A stretch of DNA of 64,000 nt from Aureimonas sp. ME7. Lineage in GTDB: Bacteria > Pseudomonadota > Alphaproteobacteria > Rhizobiales > Rhizobiaceae. The position numbers and the translations under genes were made by a program. Location: contig NZ_CAJCKW010000004.1 in the NCBI RefSeq assembly GCF_903970965.1, positions 248,001 through 312,000 on the forward strand, written 5' to 3'. Of this stretch, positions 19,573-31,313 are shown piece after piece. The notes beneath the pieces are model-generated. The model saw only the letters and a list, made by a program, of their open reading frames with translations, had not been told where the DNA came from and made no database searches. How positions within the stretch are numbered: position 1 is the first letter of the stretch; the number at the start of each line of letters is the position of its first letter.

Positions 19573-20790
19573 TCAGGCTGCGTTCATCGCCGTCTTCAGG
19601 TTCTCGTCGATCTTGTCGAGGAAGCCGGTGGTCGAGAGCCAGGGCTGATCTGGGCCGATCAGGAGCGCCAGATCCTTCGTCATGTGGCCGGCCTCCACCG
19701 TCTCGATGCAGACCCGCTCCAGCGTCTCGGAGAAGCGCTTGAGCTCGTCGTTGCCGTCGAGCTTGGCGCGGTGCGCGAGACCACGCGTCCAGGCGAAGAT
19801 CGAGGCGATCGAGTTGGTCGAGGTTTCCTGACCCTTCTGGTGCTGGCGGTAGTGGCGCGTCACCGTGCCGTGCGCGGCTTCCGCCTCGACGGTCTGGCCG
19901 TCCGGCGAAAGAAGGACGGAGGTCATCAGGCCGAGCGAGCCGAAGCCCTGCGCCACGATGTCGGACTGGACGTCGCCGTCGTAGTTCTTGCAGGCCCAGA
20001 CGTAGCCGCCCGACCACTTGAGCGCAGACGCCACCATGTCGTCGATCAGGCGGTGCTCGTAGGTGAGCTTGCGGTTGTCGAACTCGGCCTTGAACTCGGC
20101 ATCGAACACTTCCTGGAAGATGTCCTTGAAGCGGCCGTCATAGGCCTTGAGGATCGTGTTCTTGGTCGAGAGGTAGACCGGGAAGTTGCGCAGAAGCCCG
20201 TAGTTGAACGAGGCGCGGGCGAACTCGCGGATCGATTCGTCGAGGTTGTACATGGCGAGCGCCACGCCGGAGGAGGGCGCCTGGTAGACCTCGTGCTCGA
20301 TCGTCTCGCCGTCCTCGCCGACGAACTTGATCGACAGCGTTCCCTTGCCGGGGAACTTGAAGTCGGTCGCGCGGTACTGATCGCCGAAGGCGTGGCGCCC
20401 AACGACGATCGGCTGCGTCCAGCCCGGCACGAGGCGCGGCACGTTCTTCATGATGATCGGCTCGCGGAAGATCACGCCGCCGAGGATGTTGCGGATCGTG
20501 CCGTTCGGCGACTTCCACATCTTCTTGAGCTTGAACTCTTCGACGCGCTGCTCGTCCGGCGTGATCGTGGCGCATTTCACGCCGACGCCGTGCTTCTTGA
20601 TGGCATTGGCCGAATCGATCGTCACCTGGTCGCCCGTGGCGTCGCGGTTCTCGACCGACAGATCGTAGTACTCGAGGTTCACATCGAGATAGGGGTGGAT
20701 CAGCTTGTCCTTGATGTACTGCCAGATGATCCGGGTCATCTCGTCACCGTCGAGCTCCACGACCGGATTCTGGACCTTGATCTTCGCCAT
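19573..20790 (-). CDS. icd: NADP-dependent isocitrate dehydrogenase
   Basis: 405 residues, a homodimeric type II enzyme like eukaryotic cytosolic/mitochondrial NADP-IDH and unlike E. coli Icd. It oxidatively decarboxylates isocitrate to 2-oxoglutarate in the TCA cycle and provides NADPH. Typical segments are [10 protein letters not shown] at the N-terminus, [20 protein letters not shown], the metal-binding N-Y-D-G-D-V-Q-S-D region, and [10 protein letters not shown] for NADP binding. The ribosome site AGGGGA is 9 bp upstream. It follows recA-alaS as is common in Rhizobiales, here read in the opposite direction. Confidence 0.98.
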   Translation of the reverse strand: MAKIKVQNPVVELDGDEMTRIIWQYIKDKLIHPYLDVNLEYYDLSVENRDATGDQVTIDSANAIKKHGVGVKCATITPDEQRVEEFKLKKMWKSPNGTIRNILGGVIFREPIIMKNVPRLVPGWTQPIVVGRHAFGDQYRATDFKFPGKGTLSIKFVGEDGETIEHEVYQAPSSGVALAMYNLDESIREFARASFNYGLLRNFPVYLSTKNTILKAYDGRFKDIFQEVFDAEFKAEFDNRKLTYEHRLIDDMVASALKWSGGYVWACKNYDGDVQSDIVAQGFGSLGLMTSVLLSPDGQTVEAEAAHGTVTRHYRQHQKGQETSTNSIASIFAWTRGLAHRAKLDGNDELKRFSETLERVCIETVEAGHMTKDLALLIGPDQPWLSTTGFLDKIDENLKTAMNAA

Positions 20791-20996
20791 CGCTGCTTAT
20801 CCCCTGGAAGATCGCCCCGCCGGATGGCGCGGGCGCATTCTGAATGAAAAGGGGGACGGTTTCCCCCTGCGTCCGTTTCGGGCCTATAGCATCCGCCCCC
20901 CGGCACGCAAAGCGCGGGCGCTCGACGATCGGCTTTGCGTGGGGTGGGCGCATCGGCTAGTGGCTAGCGCTGGTACGGATAGAAGGACGCGAGGCC

Positions 20997-21770
20997 TTGG
21001 CAGGCACCAATCGAACTGACGAGAACAGGACGGGCGGCCCGGCGATCATTCTCGTGGAACCACAACTTGGTGAGAACATCGGCATGGTGGCGCGCGCCAT
21101 GGCCAACTTCGGCCTGGACGACCTGCGCCTCGTCAACCCGCGCGACGGCTGGCCGAACGAGCGCGCCCGCGCCAGCGCATCGCGCGCCGACCACGTGATC
21201 GATGCCGTTCGGCTGTATGATACCGTAGAGGCGGCGGCGGCTGACGTCACCTATCTCCTCGCGACTACCGCCCGGCCGCGCTACTCGCTGAAGGCCGTTC
21301 GCGGCCCGGACGAGGCGGCGCAGGAAATGCGCGTGCGCGTTTCGAAGGAGCAGCCGGTCGGCATCCTGTTCGGGCGCGAACGCTTCGGCCTGTCGAACGA
21401 GGAAGTCGATCTCGCCGACGAGATCGTGACCTTTCCGGTCAATCCCGCCTTCGCCTCGCTCAACATTGCCCAGGCCGTGCTCCTGATGAGCTACGAATGG
21501 ATGAAGTCGGGGCTGGAGGAGGGCGCGGCGCCCCGCTTCACCGCGCCGGAGATCGTCCCGGCGGAGAAGGACGAGCTTTATCGCTTCTTCGCCCATCTGG
21601 AAGAAACGTTGGACGGGACGAGCTACTTCTTCCCGCCCGAAAAGCGCGACACGATGGTCCACAACCTGAGGACCATGTTCACCCGCGCCTCCTTTTCCGA
21701 GCCCGAGATCCGAATGCTGCGCGGCGTGCTCCGTTCGATCGATCACCGCTTGGCGCGAGGCGGGGAGTGA
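20997..21770 (+). CDS. TrmH/SpoU-family RNA 2'-O-methyltransferase, TrmJ-like
   Basis: 257 residues. SPOUT-fold methyltransferases use S-adenosylmethionine; TrmJ methylates the ribose at tRNA position 32. Family motifs are present: the N-terminal [19 protein letters not shown] motif 1, [15 protein letters not shown] motif 2 and [10 protein letters not shown] motif 3. A C-terminal helical extension of about 80 residues matches TrmJ rather than TrmL. The only suitable start is TTG 20997 since no ATG lies before motif 1. Its stop overlaps the murI start (GTGA), so the pair is coupled. Confidence 0.88.
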   Translation: MAGTNRTDENRTGGPAIILVEPQLGENIGMVARAMANFGLDDLRLVNPRDGWPNERARASASRADHVIDAVRLYDTVEAAAADVTYLLATTARPRYSLKAVRGPDEAAQEMRVRVSKEQPVGILFGRERFGLSNEEVDLADEIVTFPVNPAFASLNIAQAVLLMSYEWMKSGLEEGAAPRFTAPEIVPAEKDELYRFFAHLEETLDGTSYFFPPEKRDTMVHNLRTMFTRASFSEPEIRMLRGVLRSIDHRLARGGE

Positions 21771-22549
21771 GCGCGGGGCCGGTTCTCCTGTTCGATTCGG
21801 GCATCGGCGGGCTGACGGTGCTGCGTGAGGCGCGGGTCCTGATGCCGGAGCGGCGGTTCGTCTACGTCGCCGATAACGCCGCCTTTCCCTATGGCGACTG
21901 GGAGGAAGAGGCTCTTCGCGAGCGCATCGTCGGCTTGTTCGGCGCGCTGATCCGGGAGCACAAGCCGGCGCTGTGCATGATCCCATGCAACACCGCCTCG
22001 ACCTTGGTGCTGGGCGATCTGCGTACGACCTTCCCCGATATGCAGTTCGTGGGAACCGTGCCGGCCATCAAGCCGGCAGCGGAGCGCACCTGCTCCGGCC
22101 TCGTCAGCGTTCTGGCGACACCCGGCACGGTGAAACGTCAATACACGCGCGACTTGATCGCCCAATGGGGGGCGCGCTGCGAGGTCAACCTCGTCGGCAG
22201 CGTGCGTCTGGCGGCGCTCGCCGAAGTCTACATGCGCAACGGCTTCGTGGAGGAGGATGCCGTTCGCGCCGAGATCGAGCCGTGTTTCGTCGAGAAGGGG
22301 GGACGGCGGACGGACATCGTCGTCCTCGCCTGCACGCACTATCCCTTTCTCGTGAACCGTATGCGCAAGACCGCGCCCTGGCCGGTCGATTGGCTCGACC
22401 CGGCCGAGGCGATCGCGCGCCGCGCAGCCTCGCTGCTTTCCGCGTCCCGCGATGATCGAGACGCCAGTGCGGATCGCGCCATCTTCACGGCGGGCCCGCC
22501 CGATGCCGCGACCCGTTCGCTGGTTCGCGGCTTCGGTCTCCAGGCCTGA
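21767..22549 (+). CDS. murI: glutamate racemase
   Basis: 260 residues from GTG 21767. The frame is open further upstream, but the overlap with the methyltransferase and the family N-terminus [13 protein letters not shown] identify this start. The two catalytic cysteines are seen in I-P-C-N-T-A-S-T (about residue 73) and L-A-C-T-H-Y-P-F (about residue 186). The enzyme provides D-glutamate for peptidoglycan. It forms a two-gene unit with the TrmJ-like gene. Confidence 0.96.
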   Translation: MSAGPVLLFDSGIGGLTVLREARVLMPERRFVYVADNAAFPYGDWEEEALRERIVGLFGALIREHKPALCMIPCNTASTLVLGDLRTTFPDMQFVGTVPAIKPAAERTCSGLVSVLATPGTVKRQYTRDLIAQWGARCEVNLVGSVRLAALAEVYMRNGFVEEDAVRAEIEPCFVEKGGRRTDIVVLACTHYPFLVNRMRKTAPWPVDWLDPAEAIARRAASLLSASRDDRDASADRAIFTAGPPDAATRSLVRGFGLQA

Positions 22550-23056
22550 TCAGCCGGCCCGAAGGGTGACGTCCGACGTCTTCTTCGGCTGGCCGTTCAC
22601 CTGATCGGTCACCGAAAGACTGAACTGGCCGCCGCCCGCGTTGCGAATCGTCATGGTCGCCTTTCTGTCTCCGTGAACCGGGGTCGGGTAGGTGAGATCG
22701 AAGGTCAGCGTGTCGCCGCGCACACGCCCGTTGGACAGTTGCGCCGGGCCTTTCGACGATCCCGTATAGGTTCCGGAATAGCGCTGCGAACGAGGGTCGA
22801 AGCGGATGTCGGCACCGATCTGCCGACGCACGATGATCGCCGCCCGGCACGAGCCTGAAATCCGCAGCTGATCCTGCGAGGGCTGTGAGCCTTCGACGCT
22901 GCACGTGACCCTGCGCGGAGACGTGTCCTGCTCGCGCTGCACGAACCCGGTTCCCCGGAAGCTGCCGTCGAAGCGCGTGAGAAAGCCGGTATCCGCATGG
23001 GCGGCACCGGGGGCGATAAAGGCTGCCAGAAGCAGCGGACGGATGATGGATCGCAT
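22550..23056 (-). CDS. secreted protein of unknown function (paralogue of the gene at 3943-4500)
   Basis: 168 residues from ATG 23056. The frame runs 69 codons further upstream without a family-like sequence, while this start gives a normal signal peptide (M-R-S-I-I-R-P-L-L-L-A-A, cleavage after A-H-A). The mature protein is beta-rich: F-D-G-S-F-R-G-T-G, then V-T-C-S-V-E-G, then I-S-G-S-C-R, and a lipocalin-like alternation of Gly and aromatic residues (R-Y-S-G-T-Y-T-G-S). The Cys/G-S-C-R spacing matches the protein at 3943-4500. No known domain is recognised. The stop directly abuts murI. Confidence 0.72.
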   Translation of the reverse strand: MRSIIRPLLLAAFIAPGAAHADTGFLTRFDGSFRGTGFVQREQDTSPRRVTCSVEGSQPSQDQLRISGSCRAAIIVRRQIGADIRFDPRSQRYSGTYTGSSKGPAQLSNGRVRGDTLTFDLTYPTPVHGDRKATMTIRNAGGGQFSLSVTDQVNGQPKKTSDVTLRAG

Positions 23057-23168
23057 ACGACTATCCCGGACTGGCCGTCTCCAGGGGATTGGAGGGCCTT
23101 CGAACTCACTGCGGAACGGATGGCGCGCGGTTTCGTTCGTCCGTTGAACCGGAGTTGAGTGGACCCTC

Positions 23169-23327
23169 ATGGACCTGATCAAGATCATATTCGCCATCCT
23201 CCTTCCGCCGCTCGGCGTGTTTCTGGAGGTCGGCCTCGGCAAGCAGTTCTGGATCAACATCATCCTGACGCTGCTCGGCTATATTCCCGGCATCGTCCAT
23301 GCGGTCTGGGTGATCGCCCGCAAGTGA
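23169..23327 (+). CDS. small Pmp3/YqaE-family membrane protein
   Basis: 52 residues made of two membrane helices: M-D-L-I-K-I-I-F-A-I-L-L-P-P-L-G-V-F-L-E-V-G-L, a short G-K-Q-F-W-I-N turn, and I-I-L-T-L-L-G-Y-I-P-G-I-V-H-A-V-W-V-I. The P-P-L-G-V-F, L-T-x-L-G-Y-I-P-G-I-x-H-A pattern is the Pmp3 (UPF0057) signature. Members are plasma-membrane proteins linked to salt, low-temperature and membrane-potential stress. A terminator follows about 50 bp after the stop, so it seems monocistronic. Confidence 0.9.
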   Translation: MDLIKIIFAILLPPLGVFLEVGLGKQFWINIILTLLGYIPGIVHAVWVIARK

Positions 23328-23376
23328 GCGGGACTGCTTGACATATTCGGCTTCGGGCCATAGTCACGGCGTCATC

Positions 23377-23406
23377 GGCGGGTCGAAAGGCCCGCCGGTT
23401 CTTTTT
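23377..23406 (+). terminator. terminator downstream of the Pmp3-like gene
   Basis: An 8-bp stem (23377-23384 with 23389-23396) with GAAA loop and a T-rich tail to 23406. It ends the Pmp3-like message unless the TTGACA at 23338 starts a transcript that runs through it (see findings). Confidence 0.85.
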
Positions 23407-23490
23407 ACGTGTCCCGTGGATCGCCGTGCGCTTCGTTCGGCGGTCCTGTCGGCCTCGGGTTGATCCGGGGCAAAGGAGGGCGCGTTTCCT

Positions 23491-23516
23491 GGCGTCGCGG
23501 ATGGTCCGCGAGCGCC
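23491..23516 (+). promoter_or_regulatory. stable hairpin in the rpsD leader
   Basis: A 7-bp perfect stem (23495-23501 with 23505-23511, loop TGG) extended by 4 more GC pairs (23491-23494 with 23513-23516) across one bulged base. It ends 18 bp before the rpsD start, just upstream of the T-T-T-G-G-G-A ribosome-site region. Ribosomal protein S4 often represses its own translation by binding leader structure, so this is a candidate autoregulatory element. Confidence 0.5.
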
Positions 23517-23534
23517 GCACCTTTGGGAAATGCG

Positions 23535-24152
23535 ATGTCAAAGCGCGAGTCTTCCAAGTACAAAATCGATCGCCGCATGGGCGAGAACATCTGGGGACGT
23601 CCGAAGTCCCCGGTGAACCGCCGCCAGTACGGCCCGGGCCAGCACGGCCAGCGCCGCAAGGGCAAGATGAGCGACTTCGGCACGCAGCTGCGCGCCAAGC
23701 AGAAGCTCAAGGGCTACTACGGCGATATCTCCGAGAAGCAGTTCCGCAAGACCTACGAGGAAGCCGCCCGTCGTCGTGGCGATACCTCGGAGAACCTGGT
23801 CGGCCTGCTCGAGTCGCGCCTCGACGCGATCGTGTATCGCGCCAAGTTCGTGGCCACGATCTGGGCGGCGCGCCAGTTCGTCAACCACGGCCACGTGAAC
23901 GTCAACGGCGTGCGCACCAACATCGGTTCGTACCGCTGCAAGGCGGGCGACGTGATCGAGGTCCGTACCAAGTCGAAGCAGCTGACCGTCCTCATCGAGG
24001 CGACGCAGCTCGCCGAGCGCGATGTGCCGGAATACATCGAGGCTGATCACTCCAAGATGGTCGCCACGTTCCAGCGCGTTCCGGGTCTGGCCGACGTGCC
24101 GTATCCGGTCATCATGGAGCCGAACCTCGTCGTCGAGTTCTACTCGCGCTGA
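23535..24152 (+). CDS. rpsD: 30S ribosomal protein S4
   Basis: 205 residues from ATG 23535; the frame extends upstream but the sequence [14 protein letters not shown] is the S4 start. S4 nucleates 30S assembly by binding the 5' domain of 16S rRNA. The S4 RNA-binding domain ([12 protein letters not shown] and [10 protein letters not shown]) lies in the second half. The N-terminus has no zinc-binding cysteines, so it is the C-minus form. It stands alone with its own terminator, as in other Rhizobiales, not in the alpha operon. Confidence 0.99.
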   Translation: MSKRESSKYKIDRRMGENIWGRPKSPVNRRQYGPGQHGQRRKGKMSDFGTQLRAKQKLKGYYGDISEKQFRKTYEEAARRRGDTSENLVGLLESRLDAIVYRAKFVATIWAARQFVNHGHVNVNGVRTNIGSYRCKAGDVIEVRTKSKQLTVLIEATQLAERDVPEYIEADHSKMVATFQRVPGLADVPYPVIMEPNLVVEFYSR

Positions 24153-24175
24153 TCGGTTCCGCACCGAACCTTTCG

Positions 24176-24206
24176 AAAGGCCGCCCTCGGGCGGCCTTTT
24201 GTTTTT
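24176..24206 (+). terminator. Rho-independent terminator of rpsD
   Basis: A perfect 10-bp stem (24176-24185 with 24190-24199), 4-nt loop and a T-rich tail. Confidence 0.95.
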
Positions 24207-24253
24207 CGGCTGGGCTTGTTAACGCGGAGCGCGAAGCGAAGGATCGATCCCCG

Positions 24254-25135
24254 ATGCTGGATGAAGCGCCAGTTCACGAAGCCGACGAGGCGTCCGAGAC
24301 CCACGAGGGGACCGGGGCGCATGCCCTGTTCCGGGACGCACCGGACACCGTTTCCTTCAAGAAGCTGCGCAAGCGCCTCCTGCGCGAGGTGCGCGACACG
24401 ATCGAAACCCACGCCATGGCTCGCCCGGGCGCGCGCTGGCTGATCGGGATTTCCGGCGGCAAGGATTCCTATTCTCTCCTGGCGTTGCTCCTCGATCTGC
24501 AATGGCGGGGTATGCTCCCCGTCGAGCTTCTAGCCTGCAATCTCGACCAGGGTCAGCCGAACTTCCCGAAGCACATTCTGCCGGAATGGCTCAGCGCGCA
24601 TGGCATCCGGCATCGGATCGAGTATCGCGACACCTACTCGATCGTGAAGGAAAAGGTGCCTGCGGGAGCGACCTACTGCTCGCTCTGTTCGCGCCTTCGG
24701 CGCGGCAACCTTTATCGCATCGCACGCGAGGAAGGCTGCGAGGCGCTGGTCCTAGGCCACCACCGCGACGACAGCCTGGAAACCTTCTTCCTCAACATGT
24801 TCCACGGCGGCAAGCTCTCGGCCATGCCTGCCAAGCTTCTGAACGACGAGGGGGACCTCACGGTTCTGCGCCCGTTGATCCGCTCGGGCGAAGACGACAT
24901 CGCGCGCTTTGCGAGCGCCATGCGCTTTCCCATCATCCCCTGCGATCTCTGCGGCAGCCAGGACGGGCTGCAGCGGAATGCGATGAAGACGTTCCTCTCC
25001 GACATGGAGCAGCGCTTTCCCGGCCGCAAGGAAACGATCGCCCGCTCGCTCGCCAACGTGCGCGCGAGCCATCTCCTCGATACCTCGCTCTTCGACTTCA
25101 CCAGTCTCCAGCCCCGAACGGATGCCCCGACGTGA
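24254..25135 (+). CDS. ttcA: tRNA cytosine-32 2-thiolation protein TtcA
   Basis: 293 residues. TtcA inserts sulfur at C32 of several tRNAs using ATP and a [4Fe-4S] cluster. The PP-loop S-G-G-K-D-S is at 67-72. The cluster cysteines are seen as C142-x-x-C145 and C230 with C233, and the [13 protein letters not shown] motif is characteristic. An acidic extension of about 30 residues precedes the core. The stop overlaps the start of the following phosphatase-family gene (GTGA). Confidence 0.95.
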   Translation: MLDEAPVHEADEASETHEGTGAHALFRDAPDTVSFKKLRKRLLREVRDTIETHAMARPGARWLIGISGGKDSYSLLALLLDLQWRGMLPVELLACNLDQGQPNFPKHILPEWLSAHGIRHRIEYRDTYSIVKEKVPAGATYCSLCSRLRRGNLYRIAREEGCEALVLGHHRDDSLETFFLNMFHGGKLSAMPAKLLNDEGDLTVLRPLIRSGEDDIARFASAMRFPIIPCDLCGSQDGLQRNAMKTFLSDMEQRFPGRKETIARSLANVRASHLLDTSLFDFTSLQPRTDAPT

Positions 25136-25959
25136 CCTTTGATATCGATACGCTTGCCACGATCCTGCGCGACGCCGCCGCCGCCGAAATCATGCCGCGC
25201 TTCCGCCGACTGGACGAGGGCGACATCCGCGAGAAGACCTCGGCCATCGATCTCGTGACCGAGGCGGACGAGGCGGCCGAGCGCTTCATCAAGGATGCCT
25301 GTTCGGGCGCGTTTCCAAACGCGCTTTTTGTGGGCGAGGAAAGCGTCGCGGCCGACCCGGCGCTGCTGGCCGAGATCGGCAAGGCCGATCTCTCCATCAT
25401 CGTCGATCCGATCGACGGGACCGCCAACTACGCGATGGGTGCGCCGCTGTTCGGCGTCATGGCGGCTGTGGTGTCCAAGGGCGAGACGATCGGCGGCATC
25501 ATCTACGATCCGCTCGGCGACGACTTCATGATCGCCGAAAAGGGAAGTGGTGCCCACTTCGTTCGACCCGCCGGTGATCGTCAGCGTCTGGCAGTCGCCG
25601 CGCCGGCGCCGATCGACGAGCTGTTCGGGGTGGCGTCGTCGAGCTTCCTGCCGCTCGAGCAGCGTCGGCTGCTCCTGTCGCGTCTCGCCGATATTCGCAT
25701 CCTCGCGAACTACCGTACGGCCGCGCACGAGTACCGTCTGGTGGCGTCGGGCAGCATCCACTTTCAGTTCTACCTGAAGCTCATGCCGTGGGATCACCTG
25801 GCCGGCACGCTCCTAATCGAGGAGGCTGGAGGCTACGTGCGCAAGCTGGACGGGTCGCGCTACCTCCCGACCGACACGGGCGGCGGCCTCCTGACCGCGC
25901 CGGATGCCGAAACTTGGAGGGCCGTCCGCGAGCTGGTCGGCCGCGATATCACGGCTTGA
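25132..25959 (+). CDS. inositol monophosphatase family protein
   Basis: 275 residues from GTG 25132, translationally coupled to ttcA. Metal-binding motifs of the family are present: G-E-E at 68-70, V-D-P-I-D-G-T at 91-97 and W-D-H-L-A-G-T near residue 221. Members hydrolyse inositol-1-phosphate or related substrates such as histidinol phosphate, PAP or fructose bisphosphate, and the sequence alone does not decide between them. It is usual for this gene to follow ttcA in Rhizobiales. Confidence 0.9.
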   Translation: MTFDIDTLATILRDAAAAEIMPRFRRLDEGDIREKTSAIDLVTEADEAAERFIKDACSGAFPNALFVGEESVAADPALLAEIGKADLSIIVDPIDGTANYAMGAPLFGVMAAVVSKGETIGGIIYDPLGDDFMIAEKGSGAHFVRPAGDRQRLAVAAPAPIDELFGVASSSFLPLEQRRLLLSRLADIRILANYRTAAHEYRLVASGSIHFQFYLKLMPWDHLAGTLLIEEAGGYVRKLDGSRYLPTDTGGGLLTAPDAETWRAVRELVGRDITA

Positions 25960-25968
25960 AACGACGAA

Positions 25969-25998
25969 GGCGGCACCCCGAGGGTGCCGCCCTCCTTT
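25969..25998 (+). terminator. terminator after the ttcA operon
   Basis: A 10-bp stem (25969-25978 with 25982-25991) with a 3-nt loop followed by a T-rich tail. It also covers the stop of the convergent efflux gene. Confidence 0.9.
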
Positions 25999-27260
25999 TA
26001 TTCTACAAATGCCGTTTCGCCGACGCTTCGCTTCTCCGCCGGGTCGCGGAACAACCGTCCGTTCTCGGCCACGAGAGCACAGATGAACGCGCCGATCGAT
26101 AGCGCGACGTAGCCGGCTAGAAGCGGGATCAGCGTTCCGTTGTAGAGATAGCCGATCAAGGCGCCGAGTACGCCGCCGCCGAAGGTCTGCATGAAGCCGA
26201 GGACCGACGAGGCCGTACCTGCGACATGGCCGAGTGGGTCCATCGCCAAGGCGTTGAAGTTCGTGCCGATGAAGCCGAACATGCAGAGCGACAGGATCGT
26301 CATCGGCAGATAGACCGCAAAGGGTGGAACGCCGCCGTAAAGCAGCGCGATCGCCAGATGCAGGATGTTGAGCCCCAGGAAGATGCACAGGGCGCCATGC
26401 GATAGGTGCCGCATCCCGAACCGCTCGACAAGGCGCGAGTTGCTGAACGAAGCGACGGCCATGAAGATGGCGCCCGCCGAGAAGTAGAGGGTGAACTCCG
26501 GTCCGAGCTGGTAGACCGAAACGTAGATCTGCTCCGCCTGGTTAATGAAGGCGAAGAGGACGCCGAAGATCAGCGCCGTGGACAAGGTATAGGCGAAGGC
26601 ACGCCGATTGGTTAGGACAACGCCGAACGCGTGGCGAACGCGACTGAAGGTCAGCGGGAGCCGATCTTCTGGATGCTGCGTCTCGGGCAAGCGGAGATAG
26701 GTCCAGAGCGTTACGAAAGCGCCGAACGCAGCGACGCCCCAGAAGATCAGGTGCCAGTCGCCGACGAACAGGAACAACTGACCGAGATTGGGGGCAAGCA
26801 CCGGGATCGCCATGAAGATCATCATCACGAGCGACATCACGCTCGCCATGCGCGCGCCGCCGAAACAGTCCCGCACCACCGAAACCGCGATGACGCGGGT
26901 CGCCGCCGCGCCGATGCCCTGCAGCGCGCGCAGCGCGAGGAGCATGCCGAATGTCGTCGAGAACGTCGCGAACACCGAGGCCGCGACGTAGACGAGAAGG
27001 CCGAACAGGAGCACCGGCCGCCGCCCGAACCGGTCCGACAGGGTTCCGTAGATGATCTGTGCGATCCCGAAGCCCATCACGTAGGACGAGATCACGAACT
27101 GTGCGCGGTTGGGATCGGCCAGTTGCAGCGTCTGGCTGATGTTGGTCAGGGCGGGAATGAAGATATCGATCGCGGCTGCGTTTAGGGCCATGATGCAGGC
27201 GATCAGCGTCACGAGCTCCCAATAGGGGAGCCCACGCACGGTCTTCGGCGCGTTCGTCAT
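25998..27260 (-). CDS. multidrug efflux MFS transporter, Bcr/CflA type
   Basis: 420 residues with about 12 hydrophobic segments. The loop between helices 2 and 3 is G-x-L-S-D-R-F-G-R-R-P, the MFS signature A, and D-I-F-I-P-A-L in helix 1 with R-A-L-Q-G-I-G-A-A in helix 4 are characteristic of the Bcr/CflA drug-resistance group (bicyclomycin, chloramphenicol, sulfathiazole). It works as a proton antiporter in the inner membrane. No regulator gene is adjacent, and the substrate cannot be predicted. Confidence 0.88.
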   Translation of the reverse strand: MTNAPKTVRGLPYWELVTLIACIMALNAAAIDIFIPALTNISQTLQLADPNRAQFVISSYVMGFGIAQIIYGTLSDRFGRRPVLLFGLLVYVAASVFATFSTTFGMLLALRALQGIGAAATRVIAVSVVRDCFGGARMASVMSLVMMIFMAIPVLAPNLGQLFLFVGDWHLIFWGVAAFGAFVTLWTYLRLPETQHPEDRLPLTFSRVRHAFGVVLTNRRAFAYTLSTALIFGVLFAFINQAEQIYVSVYQLGPEFTLYFSAGAIFMAVASFSNSRLVERFGMRHLSHGALCIFLGLNILHLAIALLYGGVPPFAVYLPMTILSLCMFGFIGTNFNALAMDPLGHVAGTASSVLGFMQTFGGGVLGALIGYLYNGTLIPLLAGYVALSIGAFICALVAENGRLFRDPAEKRSVGETAFVE

Positions 27261-27351
27261 CGGGTCGATCTTTCGTAAGGACGGATCCTTCTATCCCTTC
27301 GCTTCAGGAAAGCAAGGAACCCTGATGAACTTGAGGTTTCCATCGGCCAAC

Positions 27352-27382
27352 GAAAAAGGCCCGCTCGGATCGAACGGGCCTT
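27352..27382 (-). terminator. Rho-independent terminator of the purine/grxD unit
   Basis: An 8-bp stem (27356-27363 with 27375-27382) with an 11-nt partly paired loop; on the minus strand it is followed by T residues (A 27353-27357 on plus), 25 bp after the grxD stop. Confidence 0.88.
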
Positions 27383-27407
27383 CTCGAAACCTTTGAAACC
27401 GGACCCT

Positions 27408-27752
27408 TCAGGCCGCGGGCGAGGCGGCCTGGACGGCCACGCCCTTGTCGGTGAAGAAGTCCTGGAGTTCGCCGGCCTGGAACATCTCGCGCAGGATGTC
27501 GCAGCCGCCCACGAACTCGCCCTTCACGTAGACCTGCGGGATCGTCGGCCAGGAGCCGTATTCCTTGATGCCGTTGCGCAGATCGTCCGACGACAGAACG
27601 TTGACGCCCTTATAGTCCACGCCGAGATAGTTCAGGATCTGAACGACCTGACCCGAGAACCCGCACTGCGGAAAGTCCGGCGTTCCCTTCATGAAGACGA
27701 TCACATCGTTCGTCTTCACCTCGTTGTCGATCCAGTCGATGATGCCGGTCAT
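27408..27752 (-). CDS. grxD: monothiol glutaredoxin, CGFS type (Grx4)
   Basis: 114 residues from ATG 27752 (the frame extends 21 codons upstream without family sequence). The active site is C30-G-F-S within [10 protein letters not shown], with the W-P-T-I-P-Q-V-Y glutathione-binding strand and G-G-C-D-I near the C-terminus. CGFS glutaredoxins bind a glutathione-ligated [2Fe-2S] cluster, transfer it to targets and pair with BolA proteins. bolA lies 107 bp upstream on the same strand, consistent with a Grx4-BolA complex. Confidence 0.96.
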   Translation of the reverse strand: MTGIIDWIDNEVKTNDVIVFMKGTPDFPQCGFSGQVVQILNYLGVDYKGVNVLSSDDLRNGIKEYGSWPTIPQVYVKGEFVGGCDILREMFQAGELQDFFTDKGVAVQAASPAA

Positions 27753-27859
27753 GGAAGATCCCGTCGCTTGGTCAAGTTTGAATGGCGGTGGCGCGGCGCG
27801 CTCTCGAACACACATACGGTGTGCCGGCCCCGGTTTAAAGATTGGCCACAGCCGCAGCT

Positions 27860-28093
27860 CTATTTCGGCGCGCTGGTCTGCAGCGCCAGTGCATGGAGAA
27901 TACCGCCCATGTTTCCTTGCAGCGCCTGATAGACCATCTGATGCTGCTGCACGCGCGACTTGCCTCGGAAGCTTTCGGCGACGACCTCCGCCGCGTAGTG
28001 GTCTCCGTCGCCGGCCAGATCGCGAATGGTGACGGTGGCGTCGGGAATGGCGTCCTTGATCATCTGTTCGATGTCGTGGGCGTTCATAGGCAT
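27860..28093 (-). CDS. bolA: BolA family protein (IbaG/BolA2 type)
   Basis: 77 residues from ATG 28093, which has AGGAG 8 bp upstream; the longer open frame lacks support. The sequence has the short BolA fold: I-K-D-A-I-P-D-A-x-V-T-I-R-D, a [11 protein letters not shown] strand, F[13 protein letters not shown] with the conserved histidine that can ligate an Fe-S cluster, and H-A-L-A-L-Q-T. It acts with the downstream Grx4 in Fe-S trafficking or iron sensing. Confidence 0.94.
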   Translation of the reverse strand: MPMNAHDIEQMIKDAIPDATVTIRDLAGDGDHYAAEVVAESFRGKSRVQQHQMVYQALQGNMGGILHALALQTSAPK

Positions 28094-28186
28094 AGGTGCG
28101 TCTCCTGCCGGCGGTCGCTCGTGCGGCGCGACCGTCGACTTCAAGCTAAAGCCGATCCGAACGATCGGCAATCGATCGTTGGCGGG

Positions 28187-30403
<2,217 letters not shown>

Positions 30404-30496
30404 ATTGCCTCCGGTTCGGGCGGCGGAAGGGAAAGCGTAGGGTTTTGCGTCAGCAGCGCGGTGCCGCGCACGCGAAATGCGAGTGTGTGGGGCGTC

Positions 30497-30898
30497 TCAT
30501 CTCGCCGGTACCCAATCCGTCCGGTTGCGGCAAGCACCGACATCGGATGCGGCACGAAGGATCGTTGCGTCGTCCTCGACCTGGCTGACGGCCCCGTCGA
30601 TGCGCCGCTGGAGGATCAGAAGCGTATGATCGAAACGACCACCCTGCATCGGCGCACGCAGACAGACGGCATATCCCGATGCGAATCCGGCGGAGACGAA
30701 GCCACGGCTGCGCTCGAAAGGGCGACCCCGATAGATGGCACGGCCGGTTTCGTTGATATAGCGCACCTCCGCCGCGTTCGGCGCTCCGGCGCTCGCGGGT
30801 ACGGGGGCGGCATCGGTGCGGCATCCCGCCAGCAGGCTGCCCGCGACGGCGAGAATCACAACGCCGATTTCGCGCATCGAAGCCGGACGATCAGGCAT
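30497..30898 (-). CDS. small lipoprotein of unknown function
   Basis: 133 residues from ATG 30898 (or 126 from ATG 30877, which gives the tighter signal peptide). The N-terminus V-I-L-A-V-A-G-S-L-L-A-G-C carries a lipobox L-A-G-C, so the mature protein is lipid-anchored. The rest has a Y-I-N-E-T-G-R-A-I-Y-R-G-R segment, a G-Y-A-V-C-L-R strand and ends with I-L-R-A-A-S-D-V-G-A-C, with two mature cysteines besides the lipid one. No domain recognised. It overlaps the preceding lipoprotein gene by 8 bp and lies 93 bp before purL. Confidence 0.72.
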   Translation of the reverse strand: MPDRPASMREIGVVILAVAGSLLAGCRTDAAPVPASAGAPNAAEVRYINETGRAIYRGRPFERSRGFVSAGFASGYAVCLRAPMQGGRFDHTLLILQRRIDGAVSQVEDDATILRAASDVGACRNRTDWVPAR

Positions 30899-31313
30899 CG
30901 CAGCTGGAGGATCCGGAACGCCAGCGATCGATGTCCGCTTCGAGGCGAGCGCGCAGCGGCGATGCCAGAAGCGGCCCGTAGGTCGAAACCTCCGAGGATC
31001 CGCGCTGGCCTTCGACGACGAGGAGCGGACGCGCTTCAAGGCGCCCCTTGGGCACCAGAAGGAAGCGAGGCTTGCCGGAGAAGGAGGACAGCTCTGGCGC
31101 AAGGCTGTAGGCGGCGAACGCCGGATCGCGCGACTTGAACCAGCAGCGATTGGCCGCGAGCGTCAGCCGCTCCATTCGATCGAGACCGGTATCGGCGCGT
31201 TGCGGAGCGCGGGCCGGTGCCTGAGGCGCGGGCGAGGCGCAGCCGGCAATGAGCGCGAGCCCGATCAGCGCCGCTCCGGAGATCGTCCTACCGCCGAGGC
31301 CGAGCTGTTTCAA
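30891..31313 (-). CDS. small lipoprotein of unknown function
   Basis: 140 residues starting in an ATGA overlap with the purQ stop. The N-terminus I-G-L-A-L-I-A-G-C has a lipobox. The mature part contains a [10 protein letters not shown] segment and L-L-V-P-K-G and L-L-V-V-E strands, then ends S-S-S-C-D-A. It is translationally coupled to purQ and to the next lipoprotein, so both must be made with the purine operon. The function is not known and the relation of a lipoprotein to purine synthesis is not evident. Confidence 0.75.
   Translation of the reverse strand: MKQLGLGGRTISGAALIGLALIAGCASPAPQAPARAPQRADTGLDRMERLTLAANRCWFKSRDPAFAAYSLAPELSSFSGKPRFLLVPKGRLEARPLLVVEGQRGSSEVSTYGPLLASPLRARLEADIDRWRSGSSSCDA

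Noticed and set aside
19549-20847. 432-codon open frame opposite icd
   Set aside because: Antisense shadow of icd with biased composition.
24502-25131. Longer N-terminus for the inositol-phosphatase-family gene
   Set aside because: The 5' part overlaps ttcA in another frame and is not family-like; the GTGA overlap gives the natural start.
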